Made by a program: the position numbers and the translations under genes
Notes under the pieces: generated by a model
What the model was told of the DNA's origin: nothing
The model's input: the letters and a program-made list of their open reading frames with translations, nothing else
Database searches by the model: none
Part shown: positions 18,001-25,937 of the stretch, piece by piece
Layout of the letters: each line of letters opens with the position of its first letter
How positions within the stretch are numbered: the stretch's first letter is position 1
From: Paenibacillus aurantius
Lineage (GTDB): Bacteria; Bacillota; Bacilli; Paenibacillales; NBRC-103111
Assembly: GCF_032268605.1 (NCBI RefSeq)
Contig: NZ_CP130318.1
Location: forward strand, 3,568,001 to 3,632,000
Direction of reading: 5' to 3'
Length of the DNA stretch: 64,000 bases

Positions 18001-19246
18001 ATAATCCGCGTTTGGCCATATTCTCAAGAGCGCATAGAACCCCCAGCTTGGCGTGGGAATAAGTCAAGCCCCCCTGCATGTAGCCGATATACGGCTCCCG
18101 GATAGGAGCATCCGCCGAGAGCTCCAAGCTTCCGCCCTGCATGAACGTGCCCGCCGCCATGATAACGGGGTGCTCGTACCCCGGCATGTCCCACGGCTCG
18201 GGAACGACGTGGGCATCGACGGCCGAAGCCTTCTGGATGCCCTGCACGAAGGCGATCAGGTGCTCCTCTCCCGTGAAGCGGATCGCCTGAATGAGGTCGG
18301 TCCGCGGCTCCTCCCAGCGGGGATGCGTCTCAAACCCGAGCCGTTCGAAGACGGCTGCAGCAAAGACGCTACCCTTGAGGGCCTGTCCGACCAGATGGGG
18401 AGCGAGGAAGAAGCCCTGGAACAAGCTGCGCGTCGTTCCCAGCATCGCCCCTACCTCTCCCCCGATTCCGGGTGCGGTCAAGCGGTAGGCCGCTTTCTCC
18501 ACGAGATCGGCGCGGCCGGCGATATATCCTCCCGTTGCCGCAATGCCGCCGCCCGGGTTCTTGATGAGGGAGCCTGCCATAAGATCGACGCCGGCCTCCG
18601 TCGGCTCCGTCCGCTCGGTGAACTCCCCGTAGCAATTGTCGACGAAGACGATCACGTCCGGCCGGATCCCTTTGACGAAGTCGACCATTTCCTTAATCTG
18701 GCTCACCGTAAAGGACGGCCGCCAATCGTAGCCGCGGGAGCGTTGTATGCCTACCACCCGAGTATCGGGGGTCAGCTTCTCGCGAATGGTATCCCAATCG
18801 GGAGATCCGTCCCCGCGAAGAGGCGCCTCGTCATAGGCGATGCCCCAGTCCCCAAGGGAGCCGGAGCCGTCCTTTCCCCGGCCAATGACTTTGTGGAGCG
18901 TGTCATAGGGTCGCCCCGTAATGTACAGCAGCTTGTCCCCCGGGCGCAGAACTCCGAACAGAGCCGTTCCGATCGTGTGCGTCCCGGACACAAAATGAGG
19001 CCGCACCAAAGCGGCCTCCGCTCCAAACGCCTCCGCGTAAACCAGATCGAGCACCTCGCGGCCTCTGTCGTTATACCCGTACCCGGTCGAGCCGGCAAAA
19101 TGAAAATCGCTTACTTGATATTTCTGAAAAGCCCGGATGACCTTCCACTGGTTATGGTCAACCGTTCGGTCCATTTCCTTAAGTCGGCCGTCGATCAGAG
19201 CTTCCGCCTGATCCACCACCTCTTCGATTCGCTTAGATGCCGTCAT
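17996..19246 (-). CDS. ynbB: YnbB-like PLP-dependent lyase (methionine gamma-lyase family)
   Basis: 416 residues, a fold-type I PLP enzyme of the family historically called aluminium resistance protein. The PLP-lysine is in SLIKNPGGG, following the aspartate of [10 protein letters not shown]. The natural substrate is uncertain. The ATG at 19246 lies within the end of hflX (14-nt overlap). The order hflX-ynbB-glnR-glnA is as in B. subtilis. Confidence 0.85.
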   Translation of the reverse strand: MTASKRIEEVVDQAEALIDGRLKEMDRTVDHNQWKVIRAFQKYQVSDFHFAGSTGYGYNDRGREVLDLVYAEAFGAEAALVRPHFVSGTHTIGTALFGVLRPGDKLLYITGRPYDTLHKVIGRGKDGSGSLGDWGIAYDEAPLRGDGSPDWDTIREKLTPDTRVVGIQRSRGYDWRPSFTVSQIKEMVDFVKGIRPDVIVFVDNCYGEFTERTEPTEAGVDLMAGSLIKNPGGGIAATGGYIAGRADLVEKAAYRLTAPGIGGEVGAMLGTTRSLFQGFFLAPHLVGQALKGSVFAAAVFERLGFETHPRWEEPRTDLIQAIRFTGEEHLIAFVQGIQKASAVDAHVVPEPWDMPGYEHPVIMAAGTFMQGGSLELSADAPIREPYIGYMQGGLTYSHAKLGVLCALENMAKRGLL

Positions 19247-20561
19247 GCCGTTCTTTCTCTCCCTTATCCTCTGCTCCGTCCACTTCGTAGTCCGCAAGCT
19301 TATAGCCGTTTATCGCATAATCCGTTTCGTCCACTTGAACCTTCAGGAGCATCGTCCCTTCTTCTTCCCCGGTCGTAAGTACGTCGCCGATCCGGTACAC
19401 GAGCGAAATCAGATCGCCCCGATCCGCCGGAATCCGGAACGTTTTGCGGTCTCCTGCGAGCCTCTCTTGGATGCGCTCCTTGATCCGCTCGAGATCACTA
19501 TCCCGGTAGGCCGACACCTTCAGATAATCCCCTTCCACGGTCAGGAGCTCCTGTTCGGGATGGGACAGCAGATCAATCTTGTTAAACAAGGTAAGCTGCT
19601 CTTTGCCGTGGGCTCCGAGCTCTTCGAGAACCTCGCCGACAACCTTCATCTGCTCCGTCCTCATCTCCGAGGAGCCGTCCACGACATGCAGAATGAGATC
19701 CGCTTCGTTGGCTTCCTCGAGCGTAGCCCGGAAGGCGGCGATCAAATCATGGGGCAGGTTCTGGATGAATCCAACGGTATCCGTCAGGACGATCTCTTTG
19801 CCGCTTGGCAGGACCAGGTTGCGCGAGGTGGGATCAAGCGTCGCGAACAACTGGTTCTCCACGTACACATCGGCGTCCGTGAGCTGCTTAAGCAGCGTGG
19901 ACTTGCCTGCGTTGGTGTAGCCGACGAGGGCGACTTGGTAAATGCCCGTCTTTTTGCGGCGCTCCCGGTGAAGGGTCCGGTGCCGGACTACCTCGGCGAG
20001 CTGCCGCTTCAGCTCGCTGATGCGGTTGCGGATGTGCCGGCGGTCGGTCTCGAGCTTCGACTCCCCTGGCCCCCGCGTTCCGATTCCTCCGCCGAGACGG
20101 GAAAGATTTTTCCCGTGGCCGGAGAGACGCGGCAACAGATAGCTCAGCTGGGCAAGCTCGACCTGCAGAATGCCTTCCCGTGTTTTCGCGCGTTGGGCGA
20201 AAATGTCGAGGATAAGCTGGGTACGGTCAATGATTTTGACATCCAAGGCTTCCTCCAGGTTTCGAACCTGGGCTCCCGAGAGCTCCTGATCGAAGATGGC
20301 GGTGTTCGCCTTCGTCATTTCCAGCAGTCCCCGAAGCTCATCGACCTTCCCTTTGCCAATAAACCATTTCGTATCGGGGGTTTCCCGGTTCTGGGTCATG
20401 GTTTCCACTACTTCAACTCCCGCCGTTTCGGCGAGGCTGACCAGCTCCTGAAGGGAGTATTCCGCCATTTCGGCGCTTATTTTCTGGGCTTGGGTCACCA
20501 AGCTGACGAGAACCGCGCGTTCGTCCTTCGGACCCGCCACTTCATGGGTATGGGGTTTCAT
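19233..20561 (-). CDS. hflX: Ribosome-associated GTPase HflX
   Basis: 442 residues. The N-terminal HflX domain contains the glycine-rich segment [15 protein letters not shown], followed by a coiled coil. The G domain has G1 [10 protein letters not shown]3 DTVGF and G4 NKID. HflX binds the 50S subunit and splits or rescues stalled ribosomes under stress. AAGGAGG lies 10 nt before the ATG at 20561. The gene starts 100 nt beyond the spoVK 3' segment and overlaps ynbB. Confidence 0.94.
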   Translation of the reverse strand: MKPHTHEVAGPKDERAVLVSLVTQAQKISAEMAEYSLQELVSLAETAGVEVVETMTQNRETPDTKWFIGKGKVDELRGLLEMTKANTAIFDQELSGAQVRNLEEALDVKIIDRTQLILDIFAQRAKTREGILQVELAQLSYLLPRLSGHGKNLSRLGGGIGTRGPGESKLETDRRHIRNRISELKRQLAEVVRHRTLHRERRKKTGIYQVALVGYTNAGKSTLLKQLTDADVYVENQLFATLDPTSRNLVLPSGKEIVLTDTVGFIQNLPHDLIAAFRATLEEANEADLILHVVDGSSEMRTEQMKVVGEVLEELGAHGKEQLTLFNKIDLLSHPEQELLTVEGDYLKVSAYRDSDLERIKERIQERLAGDRKTFRIPADRGDLISLVYRIGDVLTTGEEEGTMLLKVQVDETDYAINGYKLADYEVDGAEDKGEKERHDGI

Positions 20562-20661
20562 AGTCGTTCCGCCTCCTTTGCTGCGTCCTTTAGTGTAAGT
20601 ATAAGACAATTTGCGTTATGGATCTTGTTAGAACCGCTATGCCCCTTCCGGTTAACCGGGA

Positions 20662-21080
20662 TTATGGAGTCCGGCCGCGCTCCAGCATGAAATCCTCCGG
20701 GCGCAGCGTCATCAGCTCCTGACGGGAAGGGACCCCGATGGTATGCTGAAGCAGCCGGACCGCCTGCTGCCGAAGGGCCTTTTCAATCAGGTTGCGGACG
20801 TAGCGTGCGTTGCTGAACGATTCGCCGAAGCTGTGCTTCTCCTTCGAAAGATGCTGGCGCAGCTTCCATTCGGCATTGGGAGCGAGCACATACTGCCGCT
20901 CTTTCAGCATCAGGTTGGCGATCTGGAGCAGCTGGTCGACCGTATAGTCGGGAAAATCCAGCTGAACCGGAAACCGGGAAGGAAGCCCGGGATTCTGCTG
21001 GAGAAAAAAGTCCATTTCCTCCGGATAGCCGGCCAGAATGAGGATGAACTGATTTTTATAATCCTCCATGGCTTTGACTA
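20662..21080 (-). CDS. spoVK: SpoVK, C-terminal part (3' segment of the split gene)
   Basis: This is the downstream half of the sporulation AAA ATPase SpoVK. The conserved reading begins at the 8-bp repeat and continues VKAMEDYKNQ, FILILAGYPEEMDFF (sensor 1 region), FPVQLDFPDYT and the C-terminal lid domain to the stop at 20662. It adds 136 residues after the junction. As it stands it has no start codon or ribosome binding site of its own; the open frame continues upstream only through out-of-frame recombinase sequence. Joined to the 5' segment across the repeat it gives 324 residues, against about 322 in B. subtilis SpoVK. It would be expressed only after excision of the element. Confidence 0.9.
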
Positions 21081-22597
21081 TCGTCAAGGTTTCCCGGCAA
21101 TTCGGCCGTGCGGTATTCCAGCTCCAGGCGCCAGCCCTTGTGAAAACCAACCTGGAGCAGTAGCTTCTCGGCCATCCTCCTCTTTTCTGCGAAAGAAAGG
21201 CTCCCCCGAAGCGACTCCCAGCGGTTCGCCGTCTCCTCCCATCCCCTATGGGCAGGAACCTGCCCCCGGTTCTTCTCGCGCAGGCGGCTTTCCAGCGTCT
21301 CCCTTTCCCTCTCCAGCTCCAGCCGTTTGCGCTCGTAAGCCGGACGTTCAAGTCCTCCGCTCAAATAGAGCTCCAGCAGCCGTTCCCTGCGGCCCTCCAG
21401 CTGCTTTCGTTTCCGGAGGAGAGGACAGCTGTCCGGATTCTGCTCTGCAGCCTGGCAAGCCTTATCGAGAGATTTCGGTGCCAGGCCGGCGGCCAGAGCC
21501 TTAAGCCATGCCGTTACGTGGGCGTCCAGTGCGTCCCACACTACCCCATCCACGACACCGGTACTCCAGTACGGGCTGTCGCAGGGCGGCCCGGCTCCTT
21601 CCCCCCGCCCTGCCGGCGATCGGGAACGCTTCTTCCCGGAGCACCGGTAATAGGAAGTCCTTCCTCCGGAGCCGGGATCGGCGGCCATGGGACGTCCGCA
21701 GCTGCACCGCCCCAGCCCGGCGAGCAGGTATTCCCGCTCCGGCGGCCTTCCGGAATGCTTCCGGTGCTTCTCCAAAGCCTGCTGGGCGCGGTCGAACAGC
21801 TCCTCCGTGATCAGCGCCTCAAGAGGAAGGGGAAACTGCTCCTCTACCGGCCTCTTCCGCCGGAAGCCCTGATGATAATCGACTTTATACGCCATATAAG
21901 TCCCGAGGTAACTCGTGTTCCGCAGAATACGCGAAACCGTGGAGGCATGCCAGGCTTCTCCGCGGGGGCCGGGTGTTCCTTCCGCCTCCAGCAGGCGGGC
22001 GATGGCGGCTGCGCTGCGTCCTTCCGCGGCGAGCTCGAACATTTCCTTCACCACCGGAGCGGTCAAAGGATCGGGCTGAAGAACATCCTCCTCCTTGTCA
22101 AAGGCATATCCGAACAACCGGGGATTGCAGCTCAGCTTCCCGTGGTTTTGGATTTTGGCCATCCGGCCGCGGATGGTTCTCTCCTTGATCTTCTCGCGCT
22201 CGAACTCAGCGAACATGCCTCTAAGCTGGTAGAACATGCGCCCTTCTGCTGTATTGTTCCATGTAAAGTTAACGAATTCAAGGCCGACTTTGTTTTTAAG
22301 GATTTCGTCGGTCAGGATCAGCTGATGGGCGAGCTTGCGGGCAAACCGGTCCGGGTCGTACATGATGACGCACGCCGGCTTGTGGACGGAGGCCGTCAGC
22401 TCCCGAAGCCGGTTCAAGCCCGGACGGTCCATGCCGGCGCCGGATACCTCATCGGTCAGGATCCGTACCGTCTCCCGGGCATAGCCGAGCTCCTCCGCCT
22501 TCCGGAGGCAGTCCTCCACCTGGGCTTCCAGGCTGTAGCCCTTCTCAGCCTGATCCTCCGTCGACACCCGGGCATAAATGATAGCCCAGTCCGTCAT
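21056..22597 (-). CDS. Large serine recombinase of the spoVK-intervening element
   Basis: 513 residues. The resolvase catalytic domain (about 4-150) has the nucleophile Ser12 in ARVSTEDQ and DPDRFARK (81-88). Then come a recombinase DNA-binding domain (about 160-270), a zinc ribbon with C298, C300, C319 and C339, and a coiled coil at about 370-440. This is the architecture of phage integrases and of SpoIVCA, the sigK skin recombinase. The gene looks intact. Its last codons and stop (21056-21072) lie beyond the att core, in spoVK sequence. The start is ATG 22597 with a weak GGGG 9 nt upstream. Inferred role: excision, and originally insertion, of the element. Confidence 0.93.
   Translation of the reverse strand: MTDWAIIYARVSTEDQAEKGYSLEAQVEDCLRKAEELGYARETVRILTDEVSGAGMDRPGLNRLRELTASVHKPACVIMYDPDRFARKLAHQLILTDEILKNKVGLEFVNFTWNNTAEGRMFYQLRGMFAEFEREKIKERTIRGRMAKIQNHGKLSCNPRLFGYAFDKEEDVLQPDPLTAPVVKEMFELAAEGRSAAAIARLLEAEGTPGPRGEAWHASTVSRILRNTSYLGTYMAYKVDYHQGFRRKRPVEEQFPLPLEALITEELFDRAQQALEKHRKHSGRPPEREYLLAGLGRCSCGRPMAADPGSGGRTSYYRCSGKKRSRSPAGRGEGAGPPCDSPYWSTGVVDGVVWDALDAHVTAWLKALAAGLAPKSLDKACQAAEQNPDSCPLLRKRKQLEGRRERLLELYLSGGLERPAYERKRLELERERETLESRLREKNRGQVPAHRGWEETANRWESLRGSLSFAEKRRMAEKLLLQVGFHKGWRLELEYRTAELPGNLDDSQSHGGL
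21073..21080. repeat. att core at the element's spoVK 3' side (TTTGACTA)
   Basis: This 8-bp sequence is identical and in the same orientation as 23853-23860. It sits exactly where SpoVK homology resumes. It is part of the imperfect palindrome TTGAC-TATC-GTCAA (21074-21087). Confidence 0.85.
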
Positions 22598-22616
22598 ATC
22601 TTATTACCCCGATGCG

Positions 22617-22649
22617 GGCGGATTCCCCTTTCCTTCATTGTAATCCGCC
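22617..22649. repeat. Inverted repeat between the small ORF and the recombinase
   Basis: Perfect 8-bp arms GGCGGATT and AATCCGCC enclose a 17-nt loop covering the stop of the small ORF, 20 nt before the recombinase start. On the minus-strand RNA it could fold just ahead of the recombinase ribosome binding site. No T run follows, so it is not a normal terminator. Confidence 0.5.
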
Positions 22650-22796
22650 TGCCTCTCCAGCACAAACCGGCAGGAGGCCGTCCGGGTCCTCCCAGGCTTC
22701 CCTCAGTGTCTCCATGACCAGTACGGTTTGTTCCACGCTTCCCGTATAGCTCTCTTCCACGGTTAACTCCTTGGCGGACAGCGGTTTTCTCGGCAT
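22635..22796 (-). CDS. Small acidic protein upstream of the recombinase, unknown
   Basis: 53 residues starting MPRKPLSAKELTVEESYTGS. I chose the ATG at 22796 because AGGAGG lies 7 nt upstream; ATGs at 22802 and 22844 overlap or precede that site. It ends 37 nt before the recombinase and probably shares its transcript, since a terminator lies just upstream (22883-22908). No motif is recognised. Its place beside a large serine recombinase makes a role in recombination (for example a directionality factor) possible but unproven. A CATATACAT element at 22816-22824 resembles a mother-cell sigma -10 box, without a convincing -35. Confidence 0.65.
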   Translation of the reverse strand: MPRKPLSAKELTVEESYTGSVEQTVLVMETLREAWEDPDGLLPVCAGEAGGLQ

Positions 22797-22882
22797 GGGC
22801 ATCCCTCCTGACGCCATGTATATGAGAAGTACAGAATGTCCCATTCCCCGCGGCTTGTTCCAGGAATCGGCGCCATAACGAA

Positions 22883-22908
22883 GAAAAAGACTGCCGGCTG
22901 GCAGTCTT
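22883..22908 (-). terminator. Terminator after the ydjO-like gene
   Basis: A perfect 9-bp stem AAGACTGCC with its complement, a 4-base loop and a following TTTTT on the minus strand. It separates the cold-shock pair from the recombinase unit inside the element. Confidence 0.85.
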
Positions 22909-22926
22909 GGGGCATATCGGGAGGAA

Positions 22927-23133
22927 TCAGCTGAACGCCATATTGCGGGTCGTATTCGTCAAAGCGGGAAGCATCCGGGATTCCTCATTCATGCCAGAGC
23001 CGCATAAGGGACAATCGGGAACCGCTTGAAAGGCAAAATTTTGCCTCATCCATCCTTTGCATTCCGGACTCGAGCAAGCCCATACATTCGTGTCTTCTTC
23101 CGGAATGATTTCGGGCATTTTTTTGGAAAACAT
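22927..23133 (-). CDS. YdjO-like small zinc-ribbon protein
   Basis: 68 residues. Four cysteines in two pairs (ACSSPEC and CPLCGSG) form a probable zinc ribbon, and WACSSPECKGWMR matches the cold-inducible YdjO family of Bacilli. Function is unknown. GGAGG lies 7 nt before the ATG. It follows the csp gene by 61 nt, a pairing often seen in Paenibacillus and relatives. Here the pair lies inside the element that interrupts spoVK. Confidence 0.8.
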   Translation of the reverse strand: MFSKKMPEIIPEEDTNVWACSSPECKGWMRQNFAFQAVPDCPLCGSGMNEESRMLPALTNTTRNMAFS

Positions 23134-23194
23134 GCCTTCCCCTCCTTCTTCCTCATGCTTGGTTTAACTCAGACCAGCCCTGTTGACGCGACGC

Positions 23195-23395
23195 TTACAG
23201 CTTTGTAACCTGCTCGGCTTGAGCTCCCCGGTTGCCTTGAACCACATTAAAGGAGACCCGCTGGCCTTCCTCCAATGTCTTGAAGCCTTCTCCCGCGATC
23301 GCGCTGTAATGAACGAACACGTCGGTGCCGCCTTCCTGCTGAATAAAACCATAGCCTTTGTCGGGGTTAAACCATTTGACCGTACCGTTCTGCAT
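23195..23395 (-). CDS. Cold-shock protein (CspA/CspB family)
   Basis: 66 residues, a single OB-fold cold-shock domain with RNP1 KGYGFI and RNP2 VFVHY. These proteins bind single-stranded RNA and DNA and act as RNA chaperones. GGAGG lies 10 nt before the ATG. The upstream 160 bp are unusually AT-rich for this region and may form a long structured leader, as is usual for csp genes. It is cargo of the spoVK element; the genome may carry other csp copies. Confidence 0.95.
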   Translation of the reverse strand: MQNGTVKWFNPDKGYGFIQQEGGTDVFVHYSAIAGEGFKTLEEGQRVSFNVVQGNRGAQAEQVTKL

Positions 23396-23789
23396 TCTTT
23401 TCTAACCTCCATACCCAAATGGACAAGATATTCGTCTTAACCTTAACAGTATATGTTAATTGTAGGGAACTATTCAGAAAGCTTTAGCAAAAATTATCCT
23501 TTACATTATCCTTTTCCTCTGGTATAGTTAAGACTTGTTTACAATTTACCCCTCCTACCTATCCCCTTTTAGTTTCATCTATTCCCACAACCCGCTAAGA
23601 TGAACGGTGCGTATGATCTCACGAATAGGCACGAAAAGGCAGTAACCGTAACATTTGGATGTACCGATTCTCACTGGCGCGGTCTTCGGAGCCGCAAGGA
23701 TGAAAGAGAGGCAGGGCTTTCGTTGTTTTGGACCCATTAACGGTAAGAACAGCAAGAATCTTCAACAAGATTGGATATAGAGTAAGATG
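23396..23789. other. Non-coding part of the element: csp leader and attachment-side arm
   Basis: No credible gene is seen in these 394 bp. The part next to csp is AT-rich, with a tandem GGATAAT (GGATAATGTAAAGGATAAT on the minus strand) that could hold the csp promoter. Further on are an inverted repeat TTCATCT/AGATGAA (around 23565-23595) and AATCTT-CAAC-AAGATT (23757-23772). A further palindrome, CTGC-CGAACG-GCAG, lies just past the region at 23795-23808. These may be recombinase-binding arms, a terminator or an RNA; I cannot tell which. Confidence 0.45.
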
Positions 23790-24416
23790 CTAGGCTGCCG
23801 AACGGCAGACCGGGGCAAATTGTAGCATAAATCGGGAAAGGGCTGCGGTGCTTTTGACTAACGCATCGATGGCTTCCTTGCCGAAGTCTTTCTCGCCTCC
23901 TCGGGCGAGGCTGTAGGCTTCGTCGATGAACAGAATGCCGCCGAGCGATTTCTTGATCAGCTCGCGCGTTTTCAGGGCCGTATGCCCGATATACTCCCCA
24001 ACCAGGTCGGCCCGCTCGGCTTCCACCAAGTGACCTTTACTCAGGACGCCCATGTCTTGAAAAAGCTTGGCGACGAGACGGGCCACCGTTGTTTTACCGG
24101 TTCCGGGATTGCCTTTGAAGATCATATGGTAAACCTGGGAAGGACTCTGCAGGCCGGCATCCGCCCGGTACTGCTTGATCGTCAGGAGCGCGTAGACTTC
24201 GTAGAGAAGCTCCTTGACATTGTCGAGACCGGTCATCCGGTCGAATTCCTTTAGAATATCCGAAAAAGGCCCCGGTGCCTCGGCTGCCTTGGATAGTGCC
24301 GACGCTTCGGCTTCCAAGGGAGCCGGAACCGGTTCGGCTTGACGAAGGACAACATTGATCTGCCGGGAAGGGCGCTGTTCCTTTTTCAGGTCGGTCACGA
24401 TGCTGCGTCCGCTCAT
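23790..24416 (-). CDS. spoVK: SpoVK, N-terminal part (5' segment of the split gene)
   Basis: Residues 1-188 are SpoVK: Walker A NPGTGKT (103-109), Walker B LFIDEA (162-167) and the segment EKDFGKEAIDALVK ending at the att core. After K188 the frame enters the element and stops at 23790 with 20 foreign residues (STAALSRF...). The truncated product has ATP-binding motifs but lacks sensor 1 and the lid, so it should be inactive. SpoVK is a mother-cell protein needed for spore maturation. The start ATG has GAGGTGATG upstream. A weak sigma-E-like promoter (CATATGT/AGTATACG as read on the plus strand, 24448-24474, spacing 12) lies ahead. Confidence 0.92.
   Translation of the reverse strand: MSGRSIVTDLKKEQRPSRQINVVLRQAEPVPAPLEAEASALSKAAEAPGPFSDILKEFDRMTGLDNVKELLYEVYALLTIKQYRADAGLQSPSQVYHMIFKGNPGTGKTTVARLVAKLFQDMGVLSKGHLVEAERADLVGEYIGHTALKTRELIKKSLGGILFIDEAYSLARGGEKDFGKEAIDALVKSTAALSRFMLQFAPVCRSAA
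23853..23860. repeat. att core at the element's spoVK 5' side (TTTGACTA)
   Basis: Direct repeat of 21073-21080. SpoVK homology from the 5' side stops exactly here. Only these 8 bases are shared; the flanking bases differ. Confidence 0.85.
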
Positions 24417-24459
24417 TAGCTCATCACCTCTTCGAATGGGTATTTAAAGTATACGCAGG

Positions 24460-24494
24460 AGCCCAGGCATATGTGTGCCTGGGCTATTTTTTTC
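24460..24494 (+). terminator. Plus-strand intrinsic terminator ahead of the acetyltransferase gene
   Basis: A perfect 10-bp stem AGCCCAGGCA/TGCCTGGGCT, a 6-nt loop and ATTTTTTTC. It points toward the acetyltransferase, yet no plus-strand gene precedes it. It overlaps the presumed spoVK promoter region. Confidence 0.8.
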
Positions 24495-24506
24495 TGCTGC
24501 AACCGA

Positions 24507-24535
24507 TTGTATATTTATTCATTCAAATGTATACT
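24507..24535 (+). promoter_or_regulatory. Probable sigma-A promoter of the acetyltransferase gene
   Basis: TTGTAT and TATACT are separated by exactly 17 bp, just downstream of the terminator and 48 nt before the start codon. Confidence 0.7.
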
Positions 24536-24583
24536 TATTTACCGATAAGGTTGAATTCCGTTCGCAGGAGGAGTACAGAGAGA

Positions 24584-25342
24584 ATGAGACGTCCCGACAT
24601 GTTTCGCAAGATCGAAAGAATGGCCGCAAGAACATGGCCCCCGGAAAAGGAGGTGGAGCTTGGCGCCTGGAGGCTCCGGGCTTCAAGAGGAGTAACCAAA
24701 AGAGCCAACAGCGTTCTGACGGCCGGCGACTATCCCGAAGGAGATTGGCTGGCCGCGGCGGAAGCCTTTTACCGGGAGCAGGGGCTTCCGTCCCAGTTTC
24801 AGGTTAGCAGCGGATCCCCTGAGGGGCTGGACGCCCATTTGGAACAGCTCGGGTATGAGAAGATTGTCCCCTGCTGGGTCATGACTGCTCGAACAGAGAC
24901 GATTAACCGAAATCTGGGCCGTTCGACCGCCGGTTTCGAGACCGATATTCAAATGGACATGCAGGAGGAGTGGCTTGACCGGTTTCTGGATATGGAAGAA
25001 TTCCCGGACAGCCGCCGGCCGGTCTATGAACGCATGTTCCGTTCCATTCAACCTACCAAGGGCTTCTTTCTCGTTCTTCTGGAAGGCGAGACGGTGGGCA
25101 TGGCGGCGGCTGTTGCCGAGGACGGCTGGGCCGGCTGGATCAATGTGGTGGCCGATCAACGGTATCGCCGGATGGGCATCGGTACCGAGATTGCCCGCGC
25201 ATTGACGCAGTGGAGCCTCGCCCAAGGGGCGGAGCATACCTACCTGCAGGTAATAGAAGACAACGAGCCCGCTGTCCGGCTCTACCGGAAAGCGGGCTTC
25301 GAACGGCTGTATGATTACCACTACCGGGTTAAGAGCGAATGA
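24584..25342 (+). CDS. GNAT-family N-acetyltransferase
   Basis: 252 residues. The C-terminal half is a complete GNAT domain with the acetyl-CoA loop RRMGIGTEIA and the NEPAVRLYRKAGF motif typical of RimI-like enzymes. The N-terminal half looks like a second, degenerate acetyltransferase unit, as in other double-GNAT proteins of Firmicutes. The substrate is unknown. I chose ATG 24584, with AGGAGGAG 10 nt upstream. Its 3' end overlaps the convergent DUF218 gene by 14 nt. Confidence 0.85.
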   Translation: MRRPDMFRKIERMAARTWPPEKEVELGAWRLRASRGVTKRANSVLTAGDYPEGDWLAAAEAFYREQGLPSQFQVSSGSPEGLDAHLEQLGYEKIVPCWVMTARTETINRNLGRSTAGFETDIQMDMQEEWLDRFLDMEEFPDSRRPVYERMFRSIQPTKGFFLVLLEGETVGMAAAVAEDGWAGWINVVADQRYRRMGIGTEIARALTQWSLAQGAEHTYLQVIEDNEPAVRLYRKAGFERLYDYHYRVKSE

Positions 25343-25937
25343 ACATTCCGAGCTTCTGCAGCTCCCACTTCGTGAAGGCAAGCGTCTCTCTTGATTTGTG
25401 CCAGGCCATATTCAGAACGGTGGAGCCGCATACGGACACCTGGAACGGCTCCATTCTCAAGTAACGGGCTATGTCTTCCGAGCGGGCGCCATGATAAGCA
25501 TGCGTAATAACGATGGAGCTTTTCAAGCCGGACGCCTTCATAATGGCTTGGGAAAACCGTAAATTCTCGTAGGTGGAGGTGCTCTTCGTTTCGGTTAGAA
25601 CGGCTTGTTCCGGAACTCCCTTCGCTAGTAAATACCTTCTCATGCCTTCGGCTTCCGTGATGGTCGCTCCGTTCGCATCTAGCCCGCCTGATACGAGGAA
25701 GACGGCGAACCGGCCTTCCCGGTACAGGCGGTAAGCGTGATCCAATCTTTCCTTCAAGCCCGGACTGGGCTCATCCTTCCATAAGGACGCTCCAAGAACA
25801 ATGCCTACATCACTTTTTCCCGTCAGGGGTTCGGTTTCCAGGTGATAGATCCGCCACTGGATATAACCTGTCCATAGGACAGCGAGAAGGACGAGGATGG
25901 CCGCCGGCTTCCTCCAAGCTCTTCCCCGTTTACCCAT
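25329..25937 (-). CDS. DUF218/YdcF-family membrane-anchored protein
   Basis: 202 residues. A basic N-terminus and one signal-anchor (about 10-28) lead to an extracytoplasmic DUF218 domain with VGIVLGASL, VSGGL and STSTYENLRFS. DUF218 proteins such as SanA and YdcF are linked to envelope integrity, without an established reaction. The ATG at 25937 overlaps the end of the esterase gene by 8 nt (ATGGGTAA), so the two are coupled. Confidence 0.83.
   Translation of the reverse strand: MGKRGRAWRKPAAILVLLAVLWTGYIQWRIYHLETEPLTGKSDVGIVLGASLWKDEPSPGLKERLDHAYRLYREGRFAVFLVSGGLDANGATITEAEGMRRYLLAKGVPEQAVLTETKSTSTYENLRFSQAIMKASGLKSSIVITHAYHGARSEDIARYLRMEPFQVSVCGSTVLNMAWHKSRETLAFTKWELQKLGMFIRS

Larger units (their letters stand above)
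21073..23852 (-). mobile_element. 2,780-bp skin-like element interrupting spoVK
   Basis: The segment between the two TTTGACTA repeats (counting one copy) carries a large serine recombinase, a 53-residue ORF, a ydjO-like gene and a csp gene, all on the minus strand like spoVK. It contains no phage structural, replication or lysogeny genes. Precise recombination between the repeats removes 2,780 bp and leaves codons Ala-Leu-Val-Lys-Ala-Met-Glu-Asp in frame, restoring a 324-residue SpoVK. The same arrangement is known for skin in sigK and for several other sporulation genes of Bacilli, where excision is limited to the mother cell. Regulated excision here is inferred. Confidence 0.9.

Noticed and set aside
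20662-21351. A 229-codon open frame read as one stand-alone gene
   Set aside because: The first 93 codons are out-of-frame recombinase sequence; SpoVK similarity starts only at the att core, so it is the 3' segment of a split gene.
22813-22842. Sigma-E or sigma-K promoter ahead of the recombinase unit
   Set aside because: CATATACAT resembles a -10 box, but the best -35 candidates are at the wrong distance, so it is only mentioned, not listed.
21073-23852. Element as prophage remnant or transposon
   Set aside because: No phage structural or lysogeny genes, no terminal inverted repeats and no transposase; only a serine recombinase, small ORFs and an 8-bp core repeat.
20662-24416. spoVK as an ordinary dead pseudogene
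   Set aside because: Both parts are free of other mutations, the rejoined frame is exact and the recombinase looks intact, which fits a reversible interruption better. It cannot be excluded without experiments.
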